Positions 24,148 to 30,182 of a stretch of DNA of 64,000 bases are shown here, in pieces; the first letter of the stretch is position 1; each line of letters opens with the position of its first letter. Below the pieces are notes generated by a model. That model did not search any database. It had not been told where the DNA came from and worked only from the letters and a program-made list of their open reading frames with translations. Both the position numbers and the translations under genes were made by a program. This stretch comes from a virus: positions 1-64,000 of IMG/VR virus record IMGVR_UViG_3300042385_001265, one strand, 5' to 3'.

Positions 24148-24390
24148 ATGAAGATTAAAGAATTTTATTTAGAGAATTTCCCATCAGATTGTAATTCAGA
24201 TGGATTAGGAATGGAACTTAGTGAAACAGCAACCTTTGCTGGGTTATTGAACCAGCTGATTGTTGGTGGTGATGTGTACGAATACATTGGTGTTTGGGAT
24301 AGTTTGGTGAGAGAGAGATTGTTCGATGGTCTTGCTGATGAGCTGGAAACTTCTTATGATTATGTATATAACCTATGGTTGAAAAAATAA
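24148..24390 (+). CDS. hypothetical early protein
   Basis: 80 aa, acidic. It follows ACCCCTTAGATATG, the same short leader as the gene before. The helical C-terminal half contains DGLADELETSYDYVYNLW. No family was recognised. Confidence 0.58.
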   Translation: MKIKEFYLENFPSDCNSDGLGMELSETATFAGLLNQLIVGGDVYEYIGVWDSLVRERLFDGLADELETSYDYVYNLWLKK

Positions 24391-24400
24391 ACGAAAAGAG

Positions 24401-24475
24401 ATGATAATATTCCTATTAATAGTAACGGTAATGTACCTTGCTTCAATCAACACCGAACTTCGAAAACGAAAATAA
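24401..24475 (+). CDS. 24-residue membrane micro-protein
   Basis: 24 aa: a hydrophobic stretch of about 15 residues (MIIFLLIVTVMYLAS) and a basic end (LRKRK). It lies between two genes of the same operon with an AAGAG run just upstream. It is one of several tiny single-pass candidates in this region. Confidence 0.42.
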   Translation: MIIFLLIVTVMYLASINTELRKRK

Positions 24476-24482
24476 TTAAGAT

Positions 24483-24692
24483 ATGAGTTACACACGATTC
24501 GACAGACACGCCCATATGACCGGAGAGGTTAGGGAAGCCGTTTTAAATTTAATTGGTGAGGTGGAGGGATTTCATTTGATGAACCAACTCTACGGACTTT
24601 TTGATGGGTACCTATATAAGGAATTGGAAGGAGCCACATCACCAAAGATTCAAGCGATTGTTAACATTGTTAAAGGATATCCAGTACTATGA
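24483..24692 (+). CDS. hypothetical early protein
   Basis: 69 aa, soluble, helical. It overlaps the next gene by 4 bases (the ATG lies inside the stop region), which suggests coupling. No motif was recognised. Confidence 0.58.
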   Translation: MSYTRFDRHAHMTGEVREAVLNLIGEVEGFHLMNQLYGLFDGYLYKELEGATSPKIQAIVNIVKGYPVL

Positions 24693-24868
24693 ACACACTA
24701 ATGGAGTTAAGAGAGTACGTTACTAAACTGATTAGGTTACATCCGATTTATAAGGATGAGATATTGGAATTCTATCAGCTGGCCTGTGATGAGGTAGAGG
24801 GTGGAGGTTCCGAATCGCATGAGGTGGGATTAGCGGTATCTGATATAGAGGAATTGGTATATACCTAA
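24689..24868 (+). CDS. small acidic protein
   Basis: 59 aa (MNTLMELREYVTKLIRLHP, then an acidic half). It overlaps the upstream gene by 4 bases. Predicted two helices. Function unknown. Confidence 0.6.
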   Translation: MNTLMELREYVTKLIRLHPIYKDEILEFYQLACDEVEGGGSESHEVGLAVSDIEELVYT

Positions 24869-24880
24869 CCAAAACCTATT

Positions 24881-24903
24881 CGGTTGATTATCAACCCGTT
24901 GGA
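24881..24903. repeat. conserved upstream box TTATCAAC-CGTT
   Basis: GGTTGATTATCAACCCGTT contains an inverted repeat GGTTGA/TCAACC. Related copies stand at 25669-25686 and 43064-43082 upstream of promoters of the same type, and at 29366-29384. It may bind a regulator, or act as a DnaA-box-like site. Confidence 0.45.
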
Positions 24904-24931
24904 ACTTTTTTGAAAAATAAATGGTGAAAGG

Positions 24932-24963
24932 CTTGTATATGTCAAAAATTTATTGTACTTTAG
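24932..24963 (+). promoter_or_regulatory. early promoter, extended type (CTTG / TACTTTAG)
   Basis: CTTG at 24932-24935, a 20-nt spacer, then TACTTTAG at 24956-24963. The upstream A/T block and the TTATCAAC box are both present. Confidence 0.78.
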
Positions 24964-24970
24964 TATAGTA

Positions 24971-25102
24971 ATGAGAGAGATAAAGATAATATTGATAATG
25001 GTTCTGATGGCTACTGGTAATGAGTGTAGGATGAGAGCCAACCCAATTGAGTTGGAATCTACCCCTAAAGTTGAAATGATTTTTAAACCCTTAAATAAAT
25101 AA
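24971..25102 (+). CDS. possible small leader peptide
   Basis: 43 aa with a hydrophobic start (REIKIILIMVLMATGNEC). The frame begins 7 bases after the -7 box and its end is made by the conserved leader motif of the next gene, so a chance frame is quite possible. Confidence 0.3.
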   Translation: MREIKIILIMVLMATGNECRMRANPIELESTPKVEMIFKPLNK

Positions 25103-25103
25103 T

Positions 25104-25556
25104 ATGAACAACCCCTTAATCACAATCAATACAGGCACTATGAGTGGTGATGTATTCTATGGTACAATGAGAATCAACGGAAACACCGTTGGAGTAAGTA
25201 ATTTAACTGAGTTAGGAAAAGAACAACGATTCCGTTACACAGCCAAAGCTAGAGCTGGATTCCCAGTCATTGGTGATGTTGAGTGTAAGATAGAGAACCT
25301 ACCTTACTACCTAAGTAAGAACACCACTGTGGTTCAGATGGAACGAGTAATTGATGGAAAATCTTATTGGTTTAATATCCTAACCATCAAAGGTGGTAAA
25401 TGGAATAGTATCGATAAGAATCTATTGGAGAGTTTGACTGTTGGTGATATGCATGGAGCATTCCCTAAGATGGTTGACTGGAATATATGGAAATCGATGA
25501 ATACCAAATGGCACTCATGTAAATCATTCGTAATGAATGAGTTACAAGCCGCTTAA
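25104..25556 (+). CDS. hypothetical early protein
   Basis: 150 aa, beta-rich first half (ITINTGTMSGDVFYGTMRIN) and a helical end. It is preceded by TTTAAACCCTTAAATAA. No family was recognised. Confidence 0.6.
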   Translation: MNNPLITINTGTMSGDVFYGTMRINGNTVGVSNLTELGKEQRFRYTAKARAGFPVIGDVECKIENLPYYLSKNTTVVQMERVIDGKSYWFNILTIKGGKWNSIDKNLLESLTVGDMHGAFPKMVDWNIWKSMNTKWHSCKSFVMNELQAA

Positions 25557-25565
25557 TAGAAACGT

Positions 25566-25658
25566 ATGATAAAACGATTTTTAAACAAGTATATGTATAT
25601 CATAGCCGTAGTGATATGGTTTTGCCTTATGTATATTATAGCCGAATTGGTTACCTAA
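25566..25658 (+). CDS. 30-residue membrane micro-protein
   Basis: 30 aa: basic start (MIKRFLNK), then about 20 hydrophobic residues (YIIAVVIWFCLMYIIA). It lies 9 bases after the upstream stop in the same unit. A single-pass membrane peptide is likely if it is translated. Confidence 0.48.
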   Translation: MIKRFLNKYMYIIAVVIWFCLMYIIAELVT

Positions 25659-25668
25659 TTAATCTCAT

Positions 25669-25686
25669 TGGTAATCAACACGTTAC
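25669..25686. repeat. conserved upstream box TAATCAACACGTTA
   Basis: GGTAATCAACACGTTACG lies 30 bases before the -33 box, directly followed by the ACTTTTTTTGAAAATAAATGG block shared with the other extended promoters. Confidence 0.45.
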
Positions 25687-25715
25687 GACTTTTTTTGAAA
25701 ATAAATGGCAAAAGG

Positions 25716-25747
25716 CTTGTGTATGTCAAATAAATGTCGTACTTTAG
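25716..25747 (+). promoter_or_regulatory. early promoter, extended type (CTTG / TACTTTAG)
   Basis: CTTG at 25716-25719, a 20-nt spacer, then TACTTTAG at 25740-25747. The leader motif TTTAAACCCTTAAAA follows near 25780. Confidence 0.8.
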
Positions 25748-25812
25748 TATAGTAAGAGTGGGAGAGATGTTCCCACCGATTTAAACCCTTAAAACCCTAA
25801 AATTAATAAAAG

Positions 25813-26385
25813 ATGAAAAGTAAGAAAATCAACGTAGTAGTAGAAGGAATCAAAATGAGTTTACCATCTGATTCTGTTAGGTTCCGTAATGATGGTGTTA
25901 CCCCTTATGTTTACGGACGTGGTCCAATCGCCTCCTCAATGGTGAAACAATTTGTTAAAGCAAAATACCCAAATGTGGTATGTTCAGTTAAATCATCATC
26001 ATTCGCTGGTGGTAACTCCTTAGATGTTTATGTATCGAACCCAAATGGTTCAGAGGTTGAGGTTGAAACCTACAACGATATCAATCGTTTCGCTAACCAA
26101 TTCGAATATGGAAAATATAACGGATGGGATGAGACTTACGATTACTATGAGAACTCCGGTGTTAAGACTGAGAAGGGAATGGATATCGAAGCTGGTGTTA
26201 AGTATGTTCATACTAACAACAAACCAATGTTTGGTTCAGTAGGTGATTGTGTTCGTATGTTGAAAAGTATGATGGCTGGTGAATATGTGTGGGGAGTACT
26301 TACATTGGAGAAAGCCATTGAAAAGGTATTGAGTTACAAAGTTCCTCAAACCAATATTGATAAAGCATTAATTTACGTTAAATAA
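25813..26385 (+). CDS. LPD29-like domain protein
   Basis: 190 aa. The segment VKAKYPNVVCSVKSSSFAGGNSLDVYVSNP (48-77), followed by FEYGKYNGWDETYDYY, resembles the LPD29 domain that is attached to large polyvalent proteins of phages and mobile elements. In that domain a K-x-S-x-S-x-x-G-G-x-S-x-x-V pattern forms a beta sheet. Function is unknown in the family. Here it stands nearly alone as a single-domain protein. Confidence 0.58.
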   Translation: MKSKKINVVVEGIKMSLPSDSVRFRNDGVTPYVYGRGPIASSMVKQFVKAKYPNVVCSVKSSSFAGGNSLDVYVSNPNGSEVEVETYNDINRFANQFEYGKYNGWDETYDYYENSGVKTEKGMDIEAGVKYVHTNNKPMFGSVGDCVRMLKSMMAGEYVWGVLTLEKAIEKVLSYKVPQTNIDKALIYVK

Positions 26386-26391
26386 TTGAAT

Positions 26392-26592
26392 ATGAGTACT
26401 ATACAATTAAAAGAGTATATGTTTACGTTCGAAGGTGGAGGTTGGAATACCGTATGGGCTAAGACCCGTAAGGGAGCTATCAAAGCGGCCCTTAAGGAAT
26501 ATAAGGATTCACCTACCCTAAACCCTATCCCATCATCGGTTCACAAATCGACAACGGAAGGGATGAGAGCGGCCCTATCCCTATTCTATTAA
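26392..26592 (+). CDS. small basic protein
   Basis: 66 aa from ATG 26392; a TTG two codons upstream is less likely. FTFEGGGWNTVWAKTRKGAIKAALKEY looks like a beta hairpin followed by a helix, possibly a small nucleic-acid binding fold. Confidence 0.55.
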   Translation: MSTIQLKEYMFTFEGGGWNTVWAKTRKGAIKAALKEYKDSPTLNPIPSSVHKSTTEGMRAALSLFY

Positions 26593-26598
26593 AATAAA

Positions 26599-26630
26599 TT
26601 TGGTAGATTGGAAAATTTTTAGTATCTTAG
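26599..26630 (+). promoter_or_regulatory. early promoter (TTTG / TATCTTAG)
   Basis: TTTG at 26599-26602, a 20-nt spacer, then TATCTTAG at 26623-26630. It drives the basic protein at 26687. Confidence 0.78.
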
Positions 26631-26686
26631 TGGTACATTATTAAAACAAAAAACCTTATGGCGTACAGGTCAACCAAACAACAATT

Positions 26687-26971
26687 ATGGCTAATAAGTC
26701 AAAAGTTACAAACGTTACCTTCAAAGGTAGCAAGAACCTAGGTAGTGATGTAAAGTTCACACCGGCAAAATCAACAAAATCAGCAAAATCAACTAAGGTT
26801 ACTAATCGTAAAGCAGTAGCTAAGAATTTGTATGAAACACCAGTATCTAACGTTCAAAAGATTACATACGCCACAGGCCGTGTAGCTTATAGAGTTAGAG
26901 TAGCAGGTCAATCTCAATTCACTACTTCTTTAAAGAAGGCTCGTGAGATTAAGAAAGAAATGTTCGCTTAA
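26687..26971 (+). CDS. basic protein with AP2-like domain
   Basis: 94 aa, very basic. Residues 1-48 are Lys/Ser/Thr-rich and probably disordered (STKSAKSTKVTNRK). Residues 56-94, ITYATGRVAYRVRVAGQSQFTTSLKKAREIK, show three strands and a helix as in AP2-type DNA-binding domains. It is flanked by its own promoter and terminator, which suggests high expression. A DNA-binding or nucleoid-type role is inferred. Confidence 0.6.
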   Translation: MANKSKVTNVTFKGSKNLGSDVKFTPAKSTKSAKSTKVTNRKAVAKNLYETPVSNVQKITYATGRVAYRVRVAGQSQFTTSLKKAREIKKEMFA

Positions 26972-26982
26972 TAACATTAGGT

Positions 26983-27020
26983 GATAGGACCAGCAGTAGG
27001 CCGGTCCTATCCCTTTTTTA
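26983..27020 (+). terminator. Rho-independent terminator
   Basis: GATAGGACC pairs perfectly with GGTCCTATC around an 11-nt loop and is followed by CCTTTTTTA. Confidence 0.9.
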
Positions 27021-27040
27021 TTAAAATAGTTGAAAAAAGG

Positions 27041-27072
27041 CTTGTAGGTCTCAATTATTATTCGTATATTAG
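27041..27072 (+). promoter_or_regulatory. early promoter (CTTG / TATATTAG)
   Basis: CTTG at 27041-27044, a 20-nt spacer, then TATATTAG at 27065-27072. The leader motif TTTAAACCCCTTAAAA follows. Confidence 0.82.
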
Positions 27073-27116
27073 AGTATAAGATTGAGAGAGTGATTAAACC
27101 TTTAAACCCCTTAAAA

Positions 27117-27332
27117 ATGAAAATTACATTACAACAACTAATCAAAGAAACCGCTGGTATGAACCCGGTACAGTTTGAAGTATATTGTGAAACTAATAAA
27201 ATCGAAACCGAATGGTTGGATGTAACCCTTACGGATTTCAACGAAGGTTTCTATAACGTAACCCTACCTGATTACAACGATAGGAGTGTATTCGCTAGTG
27301 ATGGTTCGGAAGTTGAAATTGAACTTAATTAA
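27117..27332 (+). CDS. hypothetical early protein
   Basis: 71 aa from ATG 27117; the frame can be extended to 27090, but that part is the conserved leader. Acidic, with a predicted helix then strands. No family was recognised. Confidence 0.6.
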   Translation: MKITLQQLIKETAGMNPVQFEVYCETNKIETEWLDVTLTDFNEGFYNVTLPDYNDRSVFASDGSEVEIELN

Positions 27333-27345
27333 ACCCCTAAGAGAT

Positions 27346-27621
27346 ATGATAAATTTAAGTGTGATTGACAGAATGAATGAGCAGTTGAATAGTATTACAA
27401 CTACTCAGGTTGGTAGTAAGATTGATGAGTTGAGGTCTATGATTGGGAAGAGATTCTCAGATAACCATTCCTCTACCCTCAATAGTGTGTTGTTATCGAT
27501 AAGTGATTGTGGTAACGTAGCTGTTACGGCTGAGGTTCCCTCAGAGTATAACAATGTTAAACCAGCGGCCGGAGTGAAGAGAACTCCATCGTGGTTAGTA
27601 TGGAACGCTATGTGTTCTTAA
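27346..27621 (+). CDS. hypothetical early protein
   Basis: 91 aa from ATG 27346, preceded by AAACCCCTAAGAGAT. An upstream in-frame start at 27286 lies inside the previous gene and is rejected. Helical first half and a tail ending SWLVWNAMCS. Confidence 0.58.
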   Translation: MINLSVIDRMNEQLNSITTTQVGSKIDELRSMIGKRFSDNHSSTLNSVLLSISDCGNVAVTAEVPSEYNNVKPAAGVKRTPSWLVWNAMCS

Positions 27622-27646
27622 TTTAAACCCTTAAAAGATAAAAGAT

Positions 27647-27877
27647 ATGAGTAAGTATGAAAGTGGCTATTGGCCTAAAATCAAATATTGGACTGCACAG
27701 CTAAATGAGGCTGTAGCTAGTGGTGACCTAAGAGGAGTTGATTCAGCTCATCGTAAGTTAGATTACTTCATTAATAGGGAGTGGGAAACTAATGGGGTTC
27801 CAAAGGAAAGCAATGTTATTGCCGGTGTAGATTTTTCAGAGAGTTTGAGCCAATTGGCTGGCCTCTCTATAAAATAA
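27647..27877 (+). CDS. hypothetical early protein
   Basis: 76 aa, soluble, helical, aromatic-rich start (KYESGYWPKIKYWTAQ). It is preceded by TTTAAACCCTTAAAAGA. No family was recognised. Confidence 0.58.
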   Translation: MSKYESGYWPKIKYWTAQLNEAVASGDLRGVDSAHRKLDYFINREWETNGVPKESNVIAGVDFSESLSQLAGLSIK

Positions 27878-27888
27878 AAGAGATTTAA

Positions 27889-27920
27889 TTAGGATATATC
27901 GATTAAATTTCGTATCTTTA
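27889..27920 (+). promoter_or_regulatory. early promoter (TTAG / TATCTTTA) for the tRNA-like RNAs
   Basis: TTAG at 27889-27892, a 20-nt spacer beginning GATATATC, then TATCTTTA at 27913-27920. It resembles the site at 6417-6448. The transcript would begin near 27927 and contain both tRNA-like elements before the gene at 28225. Confidence 0.7.
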
Positions 27921-27966
27921 CATAGTGATGTGATTGAGACAGAACTCTAACGTTACTAAGATATTT

Positions 27967-28037
27967 GCGGAGAAAGACTTAAGAGAAAGTCGCCATATTA
28001 CCAATATGGAGGAGGTGAGGCGGTTTCATCTCTCCGC
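27967..28037 (+). ncRNA. tRNA-Gly-shaped RNA element, copy 1
   Basis: 71 nt that fold into a complete tRNA cloverleaf: acceptor GCGGAGA/TCTCCGC (7 bp), D stem GACT/AGTC with an 8-nt loop, anticodon stem CCATA/TATGG with loop TTACCAA (anticodon ACC), a 4-nt variable region and T stem GGTGA/TCATC with a 7-nt loop. The T loop is GGCGGTT instead of TTCRA, the D loop lacks GG and position 8 is A, so it is not a canonical elongator tRNA. G1-C72, C2-G71, C35, C36 and a following T match glycine identity. Confidence 0.7.
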
Positions 28038-28137
28038 TCAAAAGAATGGTTGAAGCCAACATCTAATAAAACCGAATGTGTGAATACTACTGCAATAAGG
28101 CAGTGGGATACTAAAGCCGGATATCGTTCTATTAATT
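28038..28137. other. spacer between the tRNA-like elements
   Basis: 100 bases with a small hairpin ACTGC/GCAGT near 28089-28104. A third cloverleaf could not be built. It probably forms the linker of the transcript. Confidence 0.35.
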
Positions 28138-28208
28138 GCGGAGGAGGTCTTGAGAGTAAGACATCTACCTACCAGGTAGAAGGTGTTGGGGCGGCTCCAA
28201 CTCTCCGC
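28138..28208 (+). ncRNA. tRNA-Gly-shaped RNA element, copy 2
   Basis: 71 nt, the same length and layout as copy 1: acceptor GCGGAGG/TCTCCGC, D stem GTCT/AGAC, anticodon stem TCTAC/GTAGA with loop CTACCAG (anticodon ACC), variable AGGT, T stem GTTGG/CCAAC with loop GGCGGCT. The D, anticodon and T stems differ from copy 1 by compensating changes, while the loops AGAG, TACCA and GGCGGYT are kept. This is what selection on RNA structure produces. Confidence 0.7.
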
Positions 28209-28224
28209 TCGAATAAAAGTGAAT

Positions 28225-28518
28225 ATGGGAGAGCAGGTAGCTAATAATAGAGAACAACAAAACCTACTCTATCTCAAAGAGGTAGATGGTGAGTGGTTTC
28301 TATTGGAAGAACCGAAAGGAAGTGGGCTTATTAAAAAAGAGTATATACCAATGGGTAATAGGTTGGTATATCCTAAGAAGTGGAGTAGAGAACAAGCGGT
28401 TGAGGTATTCCTCAATCACATGATAGAACAACAACATAAAATAATAAAGAACGCAAATGAGTGGATACGAATCGCTGAACAGCTGGGACTTGGAGAGCAT
28501 ATACGAAAGAGTAGATGA
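28225..28518 (+). CDS. hypothetical early protein
   Basis: 97 aa from ATG 28225; a longer frame from 28183 would overlap the second tRNA-like element. Basic, with a strand-rich start and a helical end. It overlaps the next gene by 62 bases. No family was recognised. Confidence 0.58.
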   Translation: MGEQVANNREQQNLLYLKEVDGEWFLLEEPKGSGLIKKEYIPMGNRLVYPKKWSREQAVEVFLNHMIEQQHKIIKNANEWIRIAEQLGLGEHIRKSR

Positions 28519-28669
28519 GTATAGGATTAAATCCGAATCCATAGGAATGGGTGATGAGGTAGATAGATTGGCTAAAGAGCTTCAAAGAAGATTTGGAGAA
28601 GATTCTACACCATATATAGATGCATACGAAATGGCCTATGTGGAGCTAGTGGTCCCAAAGCTATATTAA
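28457..28669 (+). CDS. small acidic protein
   Basis: 70 aa, helical, acidic, with YEMAYVELVVPKLY at the end. It starts inside the previous gene in another frame; the 62-base overlap is long but occurs elsewhere in this region. A terminator follows at 28717. Confidence 0.55.
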   Translation: MSGYESLNSWDLESIYERVDEYRIKSESIGMGDEVDRLAKELQRRFGEDSTPYIDAYEMAYVELVVPKLY

Positions 28670-28716
28670 AGAAATATATTATTAATTAAGGGGTTAATTA
28701 ATTTAAGGGAGAAATA

Positions 28717-28740
28717 GGGGTATAGAGATATACCCCTTTT
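28717..28740 (+). terminator. Rho-independent terminator
   Basis: GGGGTATA pairs perfectly with TATACCCC around GAGA, followed by TTTT. Confidence 0.85.
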
Positions 28741-28754
28741 CTTATGCCCTATTG

Positions 28755-28913
28755 CCAGGGTAAGAAAATCCATCCAAGCGCTTGTATGCAATAGGGTAGG
28801 GTGGAATAATCCGTTCAGTTCATTTTTCTTACCGGGTAACAAATTCCATCCCTCCGTATATAAAACGTAGGGGGCAGGTGGAATATTCCTATGGGTTTGA
28901 AATTCTTACCTGG
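28755..28913 (+). repeat. tandem structured repeats with pseudoknot pairing
   Basis: Two imperfect units start at 28755 and 28832 (period 77). Each opens with CC-x-GGGTAA, continues to TCCATCC, then GGTGGAAT, and closes with TTCTTACC. Inner arms TCCATCC and GGGTGGA pair (28769-28775 with 28799-28805). In unit 1 CCCTATTGC (28747-28755) also pairs with GCAATAGGG (28788-28796), crossing the inner stem as a pseudoknot would. Function unknown. Confidence 0.55.
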
Positions 28914-29124
28914 AGAACTCGAAGCCGGACACATCTGATAAAAATAATATAGCTAAGAATATACCTAATGGTAATATACCGGATAGTATAAAGGGGTATA
29001 TAGTGTATAGTAGTATAGAGAAGAAAAAGAATACATAGGAGTATAGGAGTATAACAACATATAGTATATAGGGGAGAGAGATACAAGCTATACAGCTCAA
29101 GCGAACGCAGTGAGCGCAGTACCT

Positions 29125-29203
29125 AAAGTAAAGCTTTAACTTGACTATTAATACATAAAAGTAAAGCTATAACTTTACTTTACCCTAAAGTAAAGGTTTA
29201 AGT
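29125..29203. repeat. AAAGTAAAG iteron-like repeats
   Basis: Three copies of AAAGTAAAG followed by C/G-T-T/A-T-A start at 29125, 29158 and 29188, spaced about 30 bases. The second copy also forms a perfect inverted repeat AAAGTAAAG/CTTTACTTT around CTATAA. The pattern suggests a protein-binding array. Confidence 0.5.
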
Positions 29204-29516
29204 GAGGTAGGCTAACCGAAACCCCTGCTAAAGAGATGCTGGAGGTGAGGGAGGATAAGTGCCTGAGTGTGGGGGCTTTAACCGGCGGAGTTAAAGCTGC
29301 GCTTGAGGTGGGCGTGGGTAAGGGCTTGTGAATGAGGACGGGGGGACTGAGGTTTCTTGTAATTAGGTGATTGTCAACGTGTTACGAGGGGCTCTTACCT
29401 GTTCTCGTATCGAGCCTGGTTTTTTTCCGGTAGGGAGATTGACACCCTTAGATACCCCCTTGGGGGGTACCATCTAAATGGTTATCTGAAATGAGATAAA
29501 ATAAATACGTCTAATA

Positions 29517-29548
29517 TTTGGATATGTCGGATTTATTTCGTATATTTG
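29517..29548 (+). promoter_or_regulatory. early promoter (TTTG / TATATTTG)
   Basis: TTTG at 29517-29520, a 20-nt spacer, then TATATTTG at 29541-29548, 23 bases before the next start codon. Confidence 0.85.
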
Positions 29549-29571
29549 TATAATATAAAATCCAATCAACA

Positions 29572-29757
29572 ATGGCACTTAAAAAGGAACTTAGAGAAGT
29601 AAACAAAGAATTACAAAAGTGGGAATCTATGGTACCTGTTAATTGGCTTGGTAAATGGGGAAGGAGTGTAAGGATTAATCAACTAACTAAAAAGAGGGAT
29701 ATGATTCTTAACGATATTGAATTGAATAAGATTAAATACGAAAAAAGACATAAGTAA
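29572..29757 (+). CDS. small basic coiled-coil protein
   Basis: 61 aa, lysine-rich and helical (KKELREVNKELQKWES, then LTKKRDMILNDIELNK). It is the first gene after the early promoter and overlaps the next ATG by one base (TAATG). Confidence 0.6.
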   Translation: MALKKELREVNKELQKWESMVPVNWLGKWGRSVRINQLTKKRDMILNDIELNKIKYEKRHK

Positions 29758-29915
29758 TGGATATATCAGATATAGTGAATGATATCGCTGGTGTTTGTGC
29801 AGCAGGTTTAACCGTATGGTTCCTATTGGCAATGAAAAGAGATAAAAAACGTAAGGAGAATAAAAATGACAAACGAAATGGTAATAAAGTACAAAGTACT
29901 AAAGACATTAGATAA
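29757..29915 (+). CDS. small single-pass membrane protein
   Basis: 52 aa. Residues 10-26 (IAGVCAAGLTVWFLLAM) are hydrophobic and followed by a strongly basic tail (KRDKKRKENKNDKRN). It overlaps the downstream gene by 50 bases in another frame. Confidence 0.55.
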   Translation: MDISDIVNDIAGVCAAGLTVWFLLAMKRDKKRKENKNDKRNGNKVQSTKDIR

Positions 29916-30081
29916 ACCCGATAATATTAAGAAATATCATTTGGTTAATGATTCAGAGGGTATTGCAGTAGAATGGGATACCTACGAAGAGGCAAAGTAT
30001 ATCGCTGATTTGTTTCAAACTAATTCAGTACATGGATACACATATATTGTGATTCATCCTAATGGTAAATTGGATGTCTAA
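29866..30081 (+). CDS. hypothetical protein
   Basis: 71 aa with an alternating strand and helix pattern (KYHLVNDSEGIAVEWDTYEEAKYIADLF). Its stop shares one base with the next ATG. No family was recognised. Confidence 0.58.
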   Translation: MTNEMVIKYKVLKTLDKPDNIKKYHLVNDSEGIAVEWDTYEEAKYIADLFQTNSVHGYTYIVIHPNGKLDV

Positions 30082-30182
30082 TGATAGGTGATTGGGTAGT
30101 ACTACCACTAATGGTGGTTTGGGGAATGACTAACGTTTGGTTCACATACCAACATTATAAAAACGAAGGTAAGGATGAGTAA
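30081..30182 (+). CDS. 33-residue membrane micro-protein
   Basis: 33 aa: MIGDWVVLPLMVVWGMTNVW is hydrophobic, followed by a polar tail. Start and stop both overlap the neighbouring genes (TAATG, and 8 bases with the methyltransferase), which argues that it is translated. Confidence 0.52.
   Translation: MIGDWVVLPLMVVWGMTNVWFTYQHYKNEGKDE

Larger units (their letters stand above)
28741..29516. other. second long non-coding region
   Basis: About 780 bases without a supported gene. It holds tandem structured repeats (28755-28913), three AAAGTAAAG repeats (29125-29203), a G-rich stretch (29215-29345), a copy of the TTGTCAACGTGTTACG box (29366-29384) and a hairpin TACCCCC/GGGGGTA near 29453-29470 without a T run. 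Long purine-pyrimidine-poor open frames on the minus strand look like chance. Confidence 0.5.

Noticed and set aside
28044-28129. Possible third cloverleaf between the two tRNA-like elements
   Set aside because: A weak 7-bp end pairing exists, but D, anticodon and T stems cannot be formed.
28889-29100. Two hydrophobic minus-strand frames
   Set aside because: Their Tyr/Ile/Leu-rich content comes from repeated TATA-type words; no promoter or ribosome site.
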